Positions 32,668 to 40,553 of a DNA stretch of 64,000 nt are shown here, one piece after another. Each line of letters opens with the position of its first letter. The stretch's first letter is position 1. Source of the stretch: JADFQT01 sp965216025 (GTDB lineage: Bacteria; Chloroflexota; Dehalococcoidia; Lucifugimonadales; UBA3495); NCBI GenBank assembly GCA_965216025.1, contig CBDCEX010000018.1, positions 620,001-684,000 of the forward strand, read 5' to 3'. A program made the position numbers and the translations under genes. The notes below the pieces were generated by a model, which had not been told where the DNA came from, did not search any database, and saw only the letters and a list, made by a program, of their open reading frames with translations.

Positions 32668-33849
32668 TTAATCCCTCCCCAGAATGACGGTGCCGCCGCT
32701 GTGACGGGACCCCAGCGCTCCTCCAGTGCCGTGGCAAAGGGCGACCTGGCAGTTTTCCACCTGACGCGGCGTGCCCTCAAACTGGTGCCGAAGCTGGCGG
32801 GTAGCTTCCAGAAGAAGGAAGATTCCCCGCATGCCGGGGTGATTGGAGGACAGGCCGCCTCCGTCCGTGTTAATGGGCAGCTCTCCCCCGACCTGAAGCC
32901 GCCCGCCGGAGACGAAGTCGCCGCCTTCCCCTTTTTTGCAAAAGCCCAGGTCTTCCAGCGTTTCCAGGACCGTGATAGTAAAGGAGTCGTAAATCATGGC
33001 CATGTCGATATCCTGGTGGGTGACCCCGGCCATGGCAAAGGCGGGCTCATGACTCTGCTTGGCCGCAATGTAAATCAAATCCCGCTGTCCGGCCCCTTGA
33101 TGCGCTATCGCCTCACCCACGCCCAACACCCATACCGGCCGCTGCCTGCAGTTCCGGGCCAGCTCCGGCGAGGCGACCACCACCGCTCCTCCTCCATCAC
33201 TGATCAGGCAGCAATCCAGCAGGTGGAGCGGTGAGGAGATTACCCGGGCATTGACCACAGAATCGACGGTTATCGGATCCCGGAACATGGCTTCCGGATT
33301 CATAGAGGCATGCTTCCGAATAGCCACCGCGATTTCCGCTAATTGCTCTGAGGTAGTGCCGTAAAGGTGCATGTGCCGCTGCGCGATCATTGCGTAGAGG
33401 CCCACGGTGGTAAGACCATAAAGCTCTTCAAAGCTGTCCGGCGCCGGGTCAAGCCTGGGATGGCCAAACCGGGCGACTCCGCCGGTACCCACGGATACCC
33501 CGCCGGACCGGGCCAGGCTGCTGTAGGTGATGACCGCGCAGTTGATGCGTCCGGCGGCGATGGCAGTCAGGGCGTGGGAGAGGTGAAATTCGAAGGACCC
33601 GCCGCCGACCGTGGTATTGTCCACGTACCTGGGGTACAGGTTCAGGTAGTCGGCCAGGTTCATCCCGCTGTTGCGAACGCTGCTGGAGGCGGTGAACAGT
33701 CCCTCCACGTCCTTCTTGGTCAGCCCAGCATCTTCCAGAGCCTTGATTACGCTCTCGCCCTGAATTTGCAGCTCACTCTTGTCGGGAGCGTAGCGGGTCA
33801 CGTGCTCATGAATACCGACAATGGCTGCGCCATGCTTGAGGTCTACCAT
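32668..33849 (-). CDS. Thiolase-like protein (SCP2-thiolase superfamily), DUF35-linked, Cys-less
   Basis: A 393-residue paralogue of the protein at 494-1669. The expected nucleophile region reads TTVGGGSFEFHLSHALTAIA, without Cys; MIYDSFTITVLETLEDLGFC and GGGLSSNHPGMRGIFLLLEA are conserved. The C-terminal CHGTGGALGSRHSGG keeps a Cys. The start at 33849 (MVDLKHGAAIVG) has GGGAGGA upstream; the frame opens at 33882. With the adjacent DUF35 gene it resembles Ltp2/ChsH2-type retro-aldolase pairs. The aldolase reaction and substrate are inference. A flavin reductase gene lies upstream on the same strand. Confidence 0.85.
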   Translation of the reverse strand: MVDLKHGAAIVGIHEHVTRYAPDKSELQIQGESVIKALEDAGLTKKDVEGLFTASSSVRNSGMNLADYLNLYPRYVDNTTVGGGSFEFHLSHALTAIAAGRINCAVITYSSLARSGGVSVGTGGVARFGHPRLDPAPDSFEELYGLTTVGLYAMIAQRHMHLYGTTSEQLAEIAVAIRKHASMNPEAMFRDPITVDSVVNARVISSPLHLLDCCLISDGGGAVVVASPELARNCRQRPVWVLGVGEAIAHQGAGQRDLIYIAAKQSHEPAFAMAGVTHQDIDMAMIYDSFTITVLETLEDLGFCKKGEGGDFVSGGRLQVGGELPINTDGGGLSSNHPGMRGIFLLLEATRQLRHQFEGTPRQVENCQVALCHGTGGALGSRHSGGTVILGRD

Positions 33850-33955
33850 GGGTCTGAATCCTCCCTTTTCACAGCAGGTCAAGCCTCCATAGGCGAGGGC
33901 CTGGCACTGATTCTTGACGGAAGCTTTTAACTTGGGGGATCCACCCTAGCCAGTA

Positions 33956-34393
33956 TCAGCCGCCGTAGTTGAGATTGTGGTCCCGCATCAGGATAGCCGG
34001 TTCTTCTCGGCGCACCCCGGCTTCCAGAACCTCCCCGACGAACAGGGTATGATCGCCCTGGGCCACCTCACCCACCACCTTGCACTCCCACCAGGCGGGC
34101 GAGTTCAGCAAGAGCGGACATCCTGTTTCCGGGCCCAGCTCGAACTCCTCTCCGCCAATGCTGTTGCCCTCCCTCTCCTGAGACTTGAAAAAGGTGAAGG
34201 CGGTGTTTATCTGATCTCCGCCAATAACGTTGACGGCGAAAACGTTGGTCTCCTTCACGAACTGGTGGGTTTTAGAATCGGCTTTAATTCCTACCGCGAT
34301 CAGTGGTGGCGAAAAGGAAGTTTGCGTAACCCAGTTAACCGTGGCTGCGTCCACATCCTCGCCCTGGCCACTCTTGGTGGTAAGCACATACAT
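33956..34393 (-). CDS. Flavin reductase family protein, early in-frame stop upstream
   Basis: The 145-residue frame matches the flavin-reductase/FMN-binding split-barrel family: NWVTQTSFSPPLIAVGIK, HQFVKETNVFAVNVIGGDQ, and FVGEVLEAG near the end. The natural start is probably ATG 34441, preceded by AGGAGG and followed by MNEDGKKTALRMIP, but the 15th codon is TAA (34399-34397), where relatives carry a residue in the RMIPYGxYVLT motif. Translation from ATG 34393 has no good ribosome site. The gene is either a nonsense pseudogene or reinitiates poorly. It sits upstream of the thiolase-DUF35 pair. Confidence 0.7.
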   Translation of the reverse strand: MYVLTTKSGQGEDVDAATVNWVTQTSFSPPLIAVGIKADSKTHQFVKETNVFAVNVIGGDQINTAFTFFKSQEREGNSIGGEEFELGPETGCPLLLNSPAWWECKVVGEVAQGDHTLFVGEVLEAGVRREEPAILMRDHNLNYGG

Positions 34394-34677
34394 CCCTTAG
34401 GGAATCATTCGCAGAGCGGTTTTTTTGCCATCTTCGTTCATCAGCGCACCTCCTGCCGGTTTTCAAGTGCCAGTATCCAAATGGTGATATCCAAGCTGTT
34501 GCCGGTTTGAACCTGGCCTATTATGGCCCATGCTGTGATCTAAGACAAGCTGGCCAAGACAAGCGGCATCGCGGACCAGCTATTGGGCCGATAGCTGTTG
34601 GACCCGAAAAATTTGGCCGCTTCGGGTATGAAGCTATCCCGTCAAGCGGTTCAAGAAGACGGTATGGAGCCCCCGCT

Positions 34678-35004
34678 ATGAAGCCAATCGAACTGACCGT
34701 TGGCAAGCTGCACAAAGAGGGAGTGGACGCTGTCACCCTTTGGCCCTTCATTCTGTATCGACGGGGACATCGGGACGACGTCGCTTTGCGCTGCCACGAG
34801 CACTTCCACTGGCATCAGGCGCTGAGATGGGGCGTGTTGCCCTGGTATCTGTGGTACCTGGCGCTGGTTCCCTTCTATTTTAGGAAACCGTCCCATGAGC
34901 ACCCCCTGGAGCGGCCAGCCTACGAGCTGCAATGGCGAATCCAGGAAAAGCTGAGGTCTGGAACCAGCATTGTAGCGGAGCTGGCCAGTGTGGGGCTGGC
35001 CTGA
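34678..35004 (+). CDS. Hypothetical protein with HExxH-like motif
   Basis: A 108-residue protein from ATG 34678 (MKPIELTVGKL), with GGAG nine bases upstream; a longer frame from 34507 is poorly supported. The segment VALRCHEHFHWHQALRWGVL contains HEHFH, a zincin-like HExxH, followed by a hydrophobic, Trp/Tyr-rich stretch (PWYLWYLALVPFYF) that could contact the membrane. The E-x-x-Y/Q tail AYELQWRIQEK might supply a third ligand. The family is not recognised and proteolytic activity is speculative. The gap 34442-34677 shows nothing clear. Confidence 0.5.
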   Translation: MKPIELTVGKLHKEGVDAVTLWPFILYRRGHRDDVALRCHEHFHWHQALRWGVLPWYLWYLALVPFYFRKPSHEHPLERPAYELQWRIQEKLRSGTSIVAELASVGLA

Positions 35005-35024
35005 AGCCCCAGCCGTGGTTTAAT

Positions 35025-35325
35025 CCTAAGCTAATACCGTGGACACGAAGAAGAAGGAACTGGTGGGGCCCTTCAAGAACGGTGGGCGGGAGGTGAAAAC
35101 TACATTCAGCTAAACCCCAAAGTCTGCTTCGGCGATCGGCAGTGTGCTAGTTAATGCAATCTGAAGGAGCAAAATCCTTCGTCACACCGAACTAATTATT
35201 TCGTGACAATCCCTAAGCTAATACCAAGGTGAAAACTACATTCAGCTAAACCCCAAAGTCTGCTTCGGCGATCGGCAGTGTGCTAGTTAATGCAATCTGA
35301 AGGAGCAAAATCCTTCGTCACACCG
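35025..35325. repeat. Mosaic of ISAzo13 fragments with a 99-bp direct repeat
   Basis: Order: CCTAAGCTAATACC (35025-35038); an internal ISAzo13 transposase piece (35039-35092, identical to DNA within the complete element); a 99-bp unit (35091-35189); an ISAzo13 terminal repeat (35194-35213, TTATTTCGTGACAATCCC) followed by TAAGCTAATACC; and the same 99-bp unit again (35227-35325). The unit begins AGGTGAAAACTACATTCAGC and resembles the left end of the IS630 element near 63147. It is a product of repeated insertion, duplication and deletion. Confidence 0.8.
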
Positions 35326-35398
35326 GCGTAAGCCGGTGTCCAGGGAAGTGCATTCTCCACTGTTCCCTGGATTCCGGCGTTCGCCGGAATGACGATAC
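35318..35398. repeat. Dispersed palindromic repeats (ATTCCGG type)
   Basis: CACCGGCGTAAGCCGGTG and ATTCCGGCGTTCGCCGGAAT are back-to-back palindromes joined by a CCAGGGAA...TTCCCTGG pair. They belong to the same class as 12335-12426. Confidence 0.7.
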
Positions 35399-35468
35399 CG
35401 AAAAGACAGTGTTGGTAGCAATGCCCAATCCGGCGTCGATGTAGATGCCGCTTTGGCTTTGGTTTAGC

Positions 35469-36287
35469 TCAATCCTGACGTTGCAGCAGCCGGGACGGAA
35501 GGTCCGCCAGCAGTCCCTCCAGTTGGGGAATCTGCTCCCCATTGGTCAAGTCGACTTGAAGCGGCGTTATGGATATCCGGTTATTCTTCAGCGCCCAGAT
35601 GTCGGTGCCATCTGGACTGTCTCCGGGGATTGGCTTGTTGCGGGATATCCGGTACTTTTTCGGCTCCTCGATACCCTCCTCCCGCACCGATTCCCCGTAT
35701 GAGCGACCGCCCAGCCGGGTAATCTGCACCCCAGTTATCTCGGACAGCGGCACGTTGGGCAGGTTCACGTTCAGGAAAAAGGCTTCCTTAGATGGGGTCT
35801 GGCCCAGCTGGCCGGCCAGCAACTCCAGCAATCGAGCTGCGCCGTCATATTGGGGATTCTGCACCGAGCCAACCGAAACCGCCAGGGTTGGGAACCCGCG
35901 CAGAAAGCCCTGCAGCGCCGCACCGACGGTGCCGGAGACGAGGATGTCGGCCCCCAGATTGGAACCCCTATTTATGCCCGAGACCACCAGGTCCACCCGG
36001 CCAACCAGCCGCTCCAACGCCAGCACGCAGCTATCCGCCGGGGTGCCTTGGACTGAGAATGCGGTTATCGGATATTGAGGCCTGGCCTCATCTCCCAGCA
36101 GCTCATCAATCTCGATAGGAGAAACCGGTATCGCCTCATGCAGGGTGAGAGCGGAACCCACGCCGCTCTGCTCCCGACTTGGCGCGACGATGTGGAGCTC
36201 GCCTACCGAGGCCAGAGCGCGGGCGGCGGCCAGCAGTCCCGGGGCGTGTATGCCATCGTCATTGGTCAGGAGTATCTTCAGAACCAC
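35469..36287 (-). CDS. surE: 5'/3'-nucleotidase SurE
   Basis: SurE dephosphorylates nucleoside monophosphates and is a survival protein. The 272-residue protein begins MVLKILLTNDDGIHAPG (metal ligands DD), then VAPSREQSGVGSALTLHE with the conserved Ser and VVSGINRGSNLGADILVSGTVGAALQG with the Asn ligand. The C-terminal LTNGEQIPQLEGLLAD fits a normal-length family member. It ends beside the dispersed repeats. No pcm or rpoS-type partner is adjacent. Confidence 0.95.
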   Translation of the reverse strand: MVLKILLTNDDGIHAPGLLAAARALASVGELHIVAPSREQSGVGSALTLHEAIPVSPIEIDELLGDEARPQYPITAFSVQGTPADSCVLALERLVGRVDLVVSGINRGSNLGADILVSGTVGAALQGFLRGFPTLAVSVGSVQNPQYDGAARLLELLAGQLGQTPSKEAFFLNVNLPNVPLSEITGVQITRLGGRSYGESVREEGIEEPKKYRISRNKPIPGDSPDGTDIWALKNNRISITPLQVDLTNGEQIPQLEGLLADLPSRLLQRQD

Positions 36288-36412
36288 TTTCTCCAGCTAA
36301 AGCAATCGGGTCGTGCTTGACCGTCGCCCGCCGCGGCGGGACCTGGCCTCAAGAAGAAGAGAGATGCGAATCAGCAGCACCTCTCTTTCGAAATATACGG
36401 CCCAGGCCCAGC

Positions 36413-36535
36413 CCCCTCGGCTCATGGTTCGACAGGCTCACCACGAGCGGTTACTAGCCCGTTCGCCCTGAGCCTGTCGAAGGGTGGACGGGCTATATTC
36501 AGAGCAGGAGCCCTTCGGCTCGGGGTGACATTATG
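36413..36535. repeat. Dispersed composite repeat (copy between surE and coxM-like gene)
   Basis: CTCATGGTTCGACAGGCTCA and CCTGAGCCTGTCGAAGGG pair as in the other copies, followed by AGCCCTTCGGCTCGGGGTGA as in 28452-28690. Together with 36288-36412 it fills the gap. Confidence 0.7.
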
Positions 36536-36544
36536 AGATAGTTA

Positions 36545-37498
36545 CTAGCGATGGGCCATTCCGGTGGCATGGAACAGGGCGTGCTTTACCTCCACCGGAG
36601 CCACCATCCTGCGGTATTCGGCCGAGGCGAAGATGTCCCCAATAACATCGTCGCCCAGGTCGTCGGCCAGGTGATCCACCGCTGCGCTGATGTTTTCTGG
36701 GGTCAGCTCCTTACCAACCAGAGCGTTCTCCACTGACCGGGCCCGCAGCGGCGAAGGAACCAGTCCCCCTACGGCAACCCTGGCCGCGGTACAGCGCTGG
36801 TCGGCAACAGTCACCACCACCGCGCCGCCTACCACGGCGTAGAACGAAGCCGGATGAGCCATCTTGGCATATTCGCCGACCTGTCCGTGAATGTCCCGGC
36901 TGCCATGGTCGTGGCCATGCTCATGCTCGCCGTGGTCGTGGCCATGCTCATGCTCATGGCCGTGGTCATGAACGGTGAGCACCGGCACGTTCACTCCGGT
37001 AACAACCTCGTTTTCGGCTAGAGCCGTGGTGAAGGCCCCCTGGAAAAAGTCCTCGGGCGCGACGGAACGGGAACCACTGGGTCCCTGTATGTCGATGGAG
37101 GCGTTCAGGGCGGTCAGCACCGTGCCCCAATCGGAAGCCGGGTCGGCATGAGCCAGGTTGCCCCCAATAGTGCCGCGATTTCTCACCGCCTGGTCGCCAA
37201 TTCCTGCCGCCACTTCAGTCAGCATGGGGTTGGCGCTATTTATCTGTGGGGAAGAGGCGATCTCATGGTGAGTGGTTAGACCGCCGATATGGATTGTGTC
37301 GCCATTAACACTGATGCCTTTGAGGTCCGCTAAGCGGCCAATATCCACCAGCACGGCCGGTCTGGCCAGCCGCAGTTTCATTAGCGGAATCAGGCTCTGC
37401 CCGCCGGCCAGCAACTTGGCGTCCTGGTGGGAGCCCAGCAGTTGAATGGCTTCGGCTACCGAACCGGCCCGGTGGTAATCAAACTCTGGGGCGTACAT
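36545..37498 (-). CDS. FAD-binding subunit of molybdenum hydroxylase (CoxM-like) with His-rich insert
   Basis: A 317-residue CoxM/xanthine-dehydrogenase FAD subunit. FAD-contact motifs are LLAGGQSLIPLMKLRLARP (residues ~29-47) and GTIGGNLAHADPASDWGTVL (~109-128). A histidine-rich insert spans residues 177-204 (HDHGHEHEHGHDHGEHEHG) with 12 His in 28 residues, located between the two halves of the FAD-binding region. Such tracts bind Ni, Zn or Co in other proteins; here the role is unknown. It is last in the CoxS-CoxL-CoxM-like operon, separated from the large subunit by a minisatellite. Confidence 0.9.
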   Translation of the reverse strand: MYAPEFDYHRAGSVAEAIQLLGSHQDAKLLAGGQSLIPLMKLRLARPAVLVDIGRLADLKGISVNGDTIHIGGLTTHHEIASSPQINSANPMLTEVAAGIGDQAVRNRGTIGGNLAHADPASDWGTVLTALNASIDIQGPSGSRSVAPEDFFQGAFTTALAENEVVTGVNVPVLTVHDHGHEHEHGHDHGEHEHGHDHGSRDIHGQVGEYAKMAHPASFYAVVGGAVVVTVADQRCTAARVAVGGLVPSPLRARSVENALVGKELTPENISAAVDHLADDLGDDVIGDIFASAEYRRMVAPVEVKHALFHATGMAHR

Positions 37499-37507
37499 GG
37501 CTTTTCC

Positions 37508-37630
37508 TCTCTAACCTTACTTAACCTTACTGGCCTAACCCTTACTGGCCTAACCTTACTGGCCTACCCTTACTGGCCTACCCTCACTGGCCTACCCTCA
37601 CTGGCCTACCCTCACTGGCCTACCCTTGCT
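37508..37630. repeat. 14-15-bp tandem repeat (minisatellite) at coxL/coxM junction
   Basis: About eight units of CCTACCCTTACTGG and close variants (CCTAACCCTTACTGG, CCTACCCTCACTGG) lie between the large-subunit stop (37620-37622) and the FAD-subunit ribosome site. They form most of the 120-base linker within the operon. The copy number could vary between strains. Confidence 0.85.
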
Positions 37631-39965
37631 GGTGGATGGCCCGCCAAACCCGCTCCGGTGTCAGGGGCATGTCCAGCTTGGTCACGCCCAGGGGCCGCAG
37701 GGCGTCGATTACGGCGTTATAGATGGTTATGGTTGAGGCTATGGTGCCGGTCTCACCGATGCCCTTGACACCCAAGGGGTTATGCGGCGAAGGGGTTACG
37801 GTGGAGATGGTCTCGATATCCGGCACCTGGTGGGCCCGGGGCACCGCGTAATCCATCAACGATCCGGTCAGCAGCTGACCGTTGTCGTCGTAAACCGCTT
37901 CTTCCCAGAGGGCCTGCCCGGCACCCTGGACAACACCTCCGTGAACCTGGCCTTCGACAATCATAGGATTAATCTGCGGCCCGCAATCGTCCACCGCCAC
38001 ATAGCGCTGGAAACTGATGTAGCCATTATCCGGGTCCACCATGACCACCGCTACGTGGGCTCCAAAGGGATAGGTGAAGTTGGGCGGGTCATAGAAGGCG
38101 GATGCCTCCAGGCCGGGCTCCATTCCTTCCGGCATGTTCCAGGCCACGTTGGCCATTAGTGCGATGTCCTGAATGGATTTGCTCTGGTCAGGAGAGCCCC
38201 GAACGAAGAATTTGCCGTCTTCGTATTCTATGTCCGCCTCGGCAGCTTCCAGCAGGTGGGCGGCTAGGACTTTGGCCTTCTCCTTGATTTTTCGGGCGGC
38301 CAAAGCGAGAGCTCCACCCCCGACAACGGTAGTCCGGCTGCCGTAGGTGCCCCAGCCCATGGGCGTATTGGCGGTATCACCGTGGACCACATCGATGTCC
38401 TCTACCGGCAGTCCCAACTCGTCTCCCAAGATCTGGGCGAAAGTCGTTTCTTCCCCCTGTCCGTGGGGATTGGTGCCAGTGTAGATGCTGGCTTTGCCGG
38501 TGGGACTGAACCGTATGGTGGCGCTCTCCCATAATCCGCCGCCGAAGCCTATTGCGCCAGCCACTTGGGAAGGCCCCAACCCGCAAATTTCGCAATAGCA
38601 GGTGACACCGATGCCCATGTACTGACCATGCTCCCGGAGGTGGGCCTGCTCCCGCCGCAGCTCCTGATAATCCACATGCTCCAGCACCTTGTCCAGGGCC
38701 ATTTCGTAGTCGCCGCTGTCGTAGGTAAGGCCGATGGCCACGTTGTGCCCATCCTCGAACTTGGGAATGAGGTTTTTTCGCCGAAGTTCCACGGGGTCCT
38801 GGTTCAACTCCACGGCCAACAGCTCCACCAATCTTTCAATCAGGAAGGTGGCTTCGGGACGGCCGGCGCCCCGGTAAAGGTCCACCGGCGTCGTGGTAGT
38901 GAAAACGCCGTAGATATCGGCCTTAATATTGGGTATATCGTAGGGGCCGGAATACATTAGCCCGTGCAAAATGGTGGGTATGCCCGTAGACGCCGTGGAG
39001 AGGTAAGCGCCCATGGCAGCGTAAACCACCGACCGAAGGCCGACTATCTTGCCCTCCCGGGTAGCCGCCAACTCCACATACTCCACGTGATCCCGGCCGT
39101 GTATCGTGGCCTGAAAGTTTTCCGAGCGGGTTTCGGTCCACTTAACCGGGCGGCCCAGCTTCATGGTGCAAAAAACGGCGACCATCTCGTCGGCATAGAG
39201 GGGGGTCTTGCTGCCGAAACCGCCGCCTACTTCTGGAGAGATGACGCGAATCTTATGCTCGCCCAAGCCCGTGACCAGCGAGGTCAAAAACCGGGCGATG
39301 TGCGGGTTCTGGCTACTGCTCCAGAGAGTCAGCTCCCCCATGGACGCCAGCCAGGAAGCAACCGCCGAGCGAGGCTCCACCGCGTTGGGAATCAGCTTCT
39401 GCTGCCGTATGGTGTCGCGCACCACCACTTCGGCGGAGGCGAAGGCGGCATCCACATCGCCCCCGGCCGCCACCCAATGGAAGGCCTGGTTATTAGGGGC
39501 CTCCTCGTGAATCTGGGGCGCTCCGGGCTGGAAGGCCGCTTCCGGGTTAACCACGGCGGGCAATGGCTGGTAATCAACCGTGATTAGCTCCAGCGCGTCC
39601 TCGGCCTGGTAGCGGTTCTCGGCGACCACCACGGCCACGCCGTCGCCCTGGTAGCGCACCACGTCCTTGGCCAGGGGCATGTGGGGAACGGCCTTAGTAT
39701 CGGAATCCGGGACTATCCAGGCGCAGGGTATAGAATTGAGCACGCCGTCGGTGTCGGCGCCGGTGTAAACGGCCAGCACGCCCGGCGCGGCCTGGGCGGC
39801 GCTGGTATTTATCCCAGTGATTCGAGCGTGGGCGTGGGGGCTGCGCAGGATGGCCGCGTAGACCATGCCCGGCAGCTTAATGTCGTCGGTATAGGTGGAT
39901 CCGCCGGTTATCAGCCGGGGGTCCTCCCGACGTCTGATACCGGAACCAAAAAGCCGGGTCGTCAT
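37620..39965 (-). CDS. Molybdopterin-binding large subunit of xanthine dehydrogenase/CO dehydrogenase family
   Basis: A 781-residue CoxL-type molybdenum-cofactor subunit. It starts MTTRLFGSGIRRREDPRLITG and contains GGGFGSKTPLYADE, VDLYRGAGRPEATFLIERL, HGQGEETTFAQILGDELGL and the C-terminal VKGIGETGTIASTITIYNAV. The active-site motif reads YRGAGRPE, as in form II and other hydroxylases, not the AYxCSFR of bona fide aerobic CO dehydrogenase. A carbon- or heterocycle-hydroxylating role is therefore more likely than CO oxidation. It lies three bases after the [2Fe-2S] subunit gene. Confidence 0.92.
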   Translation of the reverse strand: MTTRLFGSGIRRREDPRLITGGSTYTDDIKLPGMVYAAILRSPHAHARITGINTSAAQAAPGVLAVYTGADTDGVLNSIPCAWIVPDSDTKAVPHMPLAKDVVRYQGDGVAVVVAENRYQAEDALELITVDYQPLPAVVNPEAAFQPGAPQIHEEAPNNQAFHWVAAGGDVDAAFASAEVVVRDTIRQQKLIPNAVEPRSAVASWLASMGELTLWSSSQNPHIARFLTSLVTGLGEHKIRVISPEVGGGFGSKTPLYADEMVAVFCTMKLGRPVKWTETRSENFQATIHGRDHVEYVELAATREGKIVGLRSVVYAAMGAYLSTASTGIPTILHGLMYSGPYDIPNIKADIYGVFTTTTPVDLYRGAGRPEATFLIERLVELLAVELNQDPVELRRKNLIPKFEDGHNVAIGLTYDSGDYEMALDKVLEHVDYQELRREQAHLREHGQYMGIGVTCYCEICGLGPSQVAGAIGFGGGLWESATIRFSPTGKASIYTGTNPHGQGEETTFAQILGDELGLPVEDIDVVHGDTANTPMGWGTYGSRTTVVGGGALALAARKIKEKAKVLAAHLLEAAEADIEYEDGKFFVRGSPDQSKSIQDIALMANVAWNMPEGMEPGLEASAFYDPPNFTYPFGAHVAVVMVDPDNGYISFQRYVAVDDCGPQINPMIVEGQVHGGVVQGAGQALWEEAVYDDNGQLLTGSLMDYAVPRAHQVPDIETISTVTPSPHNPLGVKGIGETGTIASTITIYNAVIDALRPLGVTKLDMPLTPERVWRAIHQQG

Positions 39966-39968
39966 ATC

Positions 39969-40439
39969 CTAACCTCCCATCGCATCGGCGGCGGCCAGGG
40001 TCGCTTTGACAATGTTGTGATAGCCGGTGCACCGGCAGATATTTCCTTCCAGTCCATCCCTTACTTCCTGGGCAGAAGGGTGTGGGTTCTTATTTAGCAG
40101 GTCAACCACAGACATAATCATGCCGGCGGTGCAAAAGCCGCACTGCAGACCGTGATTGTCCCAAAAAGCCTCTTGGACGGCATGTAGCTCGCCGTCCTGA
40201 GCCAAACCTTCTATGGTGGTAACGTTGCTTCCATCCACTTGCACCGCCAGGCAGGAGCACGACTTGACGGCAACTCCATCCAGCATCACAACACAGGAGC
40301 CGCATTGGCTAGTATCGCAGCCGATCTTCGTTCCGGTGAGGCCCAACTCTTCCCTCAGGAAGTGGACCAGCAGGGTACGGGGTTCGACTTCAGCTTGCCG
40401 AGGTTGCCCATTGACGCTGATCTCTACCGAAACTTTCAC
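39969..40439 (-). CDS. [2Fe-2S] subunit of molybdenum hydroxylase (CoxS-like)
   Basis: A 156-residue two-cluster electron-transfer subunit. The plant-type ferredoxin cluster cysteines are in GCDTSQCGSCVVMLDG and KSCSCLAVQ; the second cluster is in LQCGFCTAGMIMSVVDLL and NICRCTGYHNIV. It passes electrons between the molybdenum centre and FAD. First gene of the S-L-M unit; the ATG follows a purine-rich segment and transcription begins in 40440-40553, which also holds the left flank of the IS66 copy. Confidence 0.95.
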   Translation of the reverse strand: MKVSVEISVNGQPRQAEVEPRTLLVHFLREELGLTGTKIGCDTSQCGSCVVMLDGVAVKSCSCLAVQVDGSNVTTIEGLAQDGELHAVQEAFWDNHGLQCGFCTAGMIMSVVDLLNKNPHPSAQEVRDGLEGNICRCTGYHNIVKATLAAADAMGG

Positions 40440-40553
40440 GCTAACTACCTCCTAGGTCGATTAGGTACGTGGCATAACGTGTGGCTTGGGTGTGGGTGGT
40501 TGGACCGAGTATATACTTGGCCTTCAGGGTAGTCAACGATTAGCCAACGGGTA

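Noticed and set aside
37620..40439. Aerobic carbon monoxide dehydrogenase
   Set aside because: The large subunit reads YRGAGRPE instead of the AYxCSFR motif of form I CO dehydrogenase, so only the broader hydroxylase family is supported.
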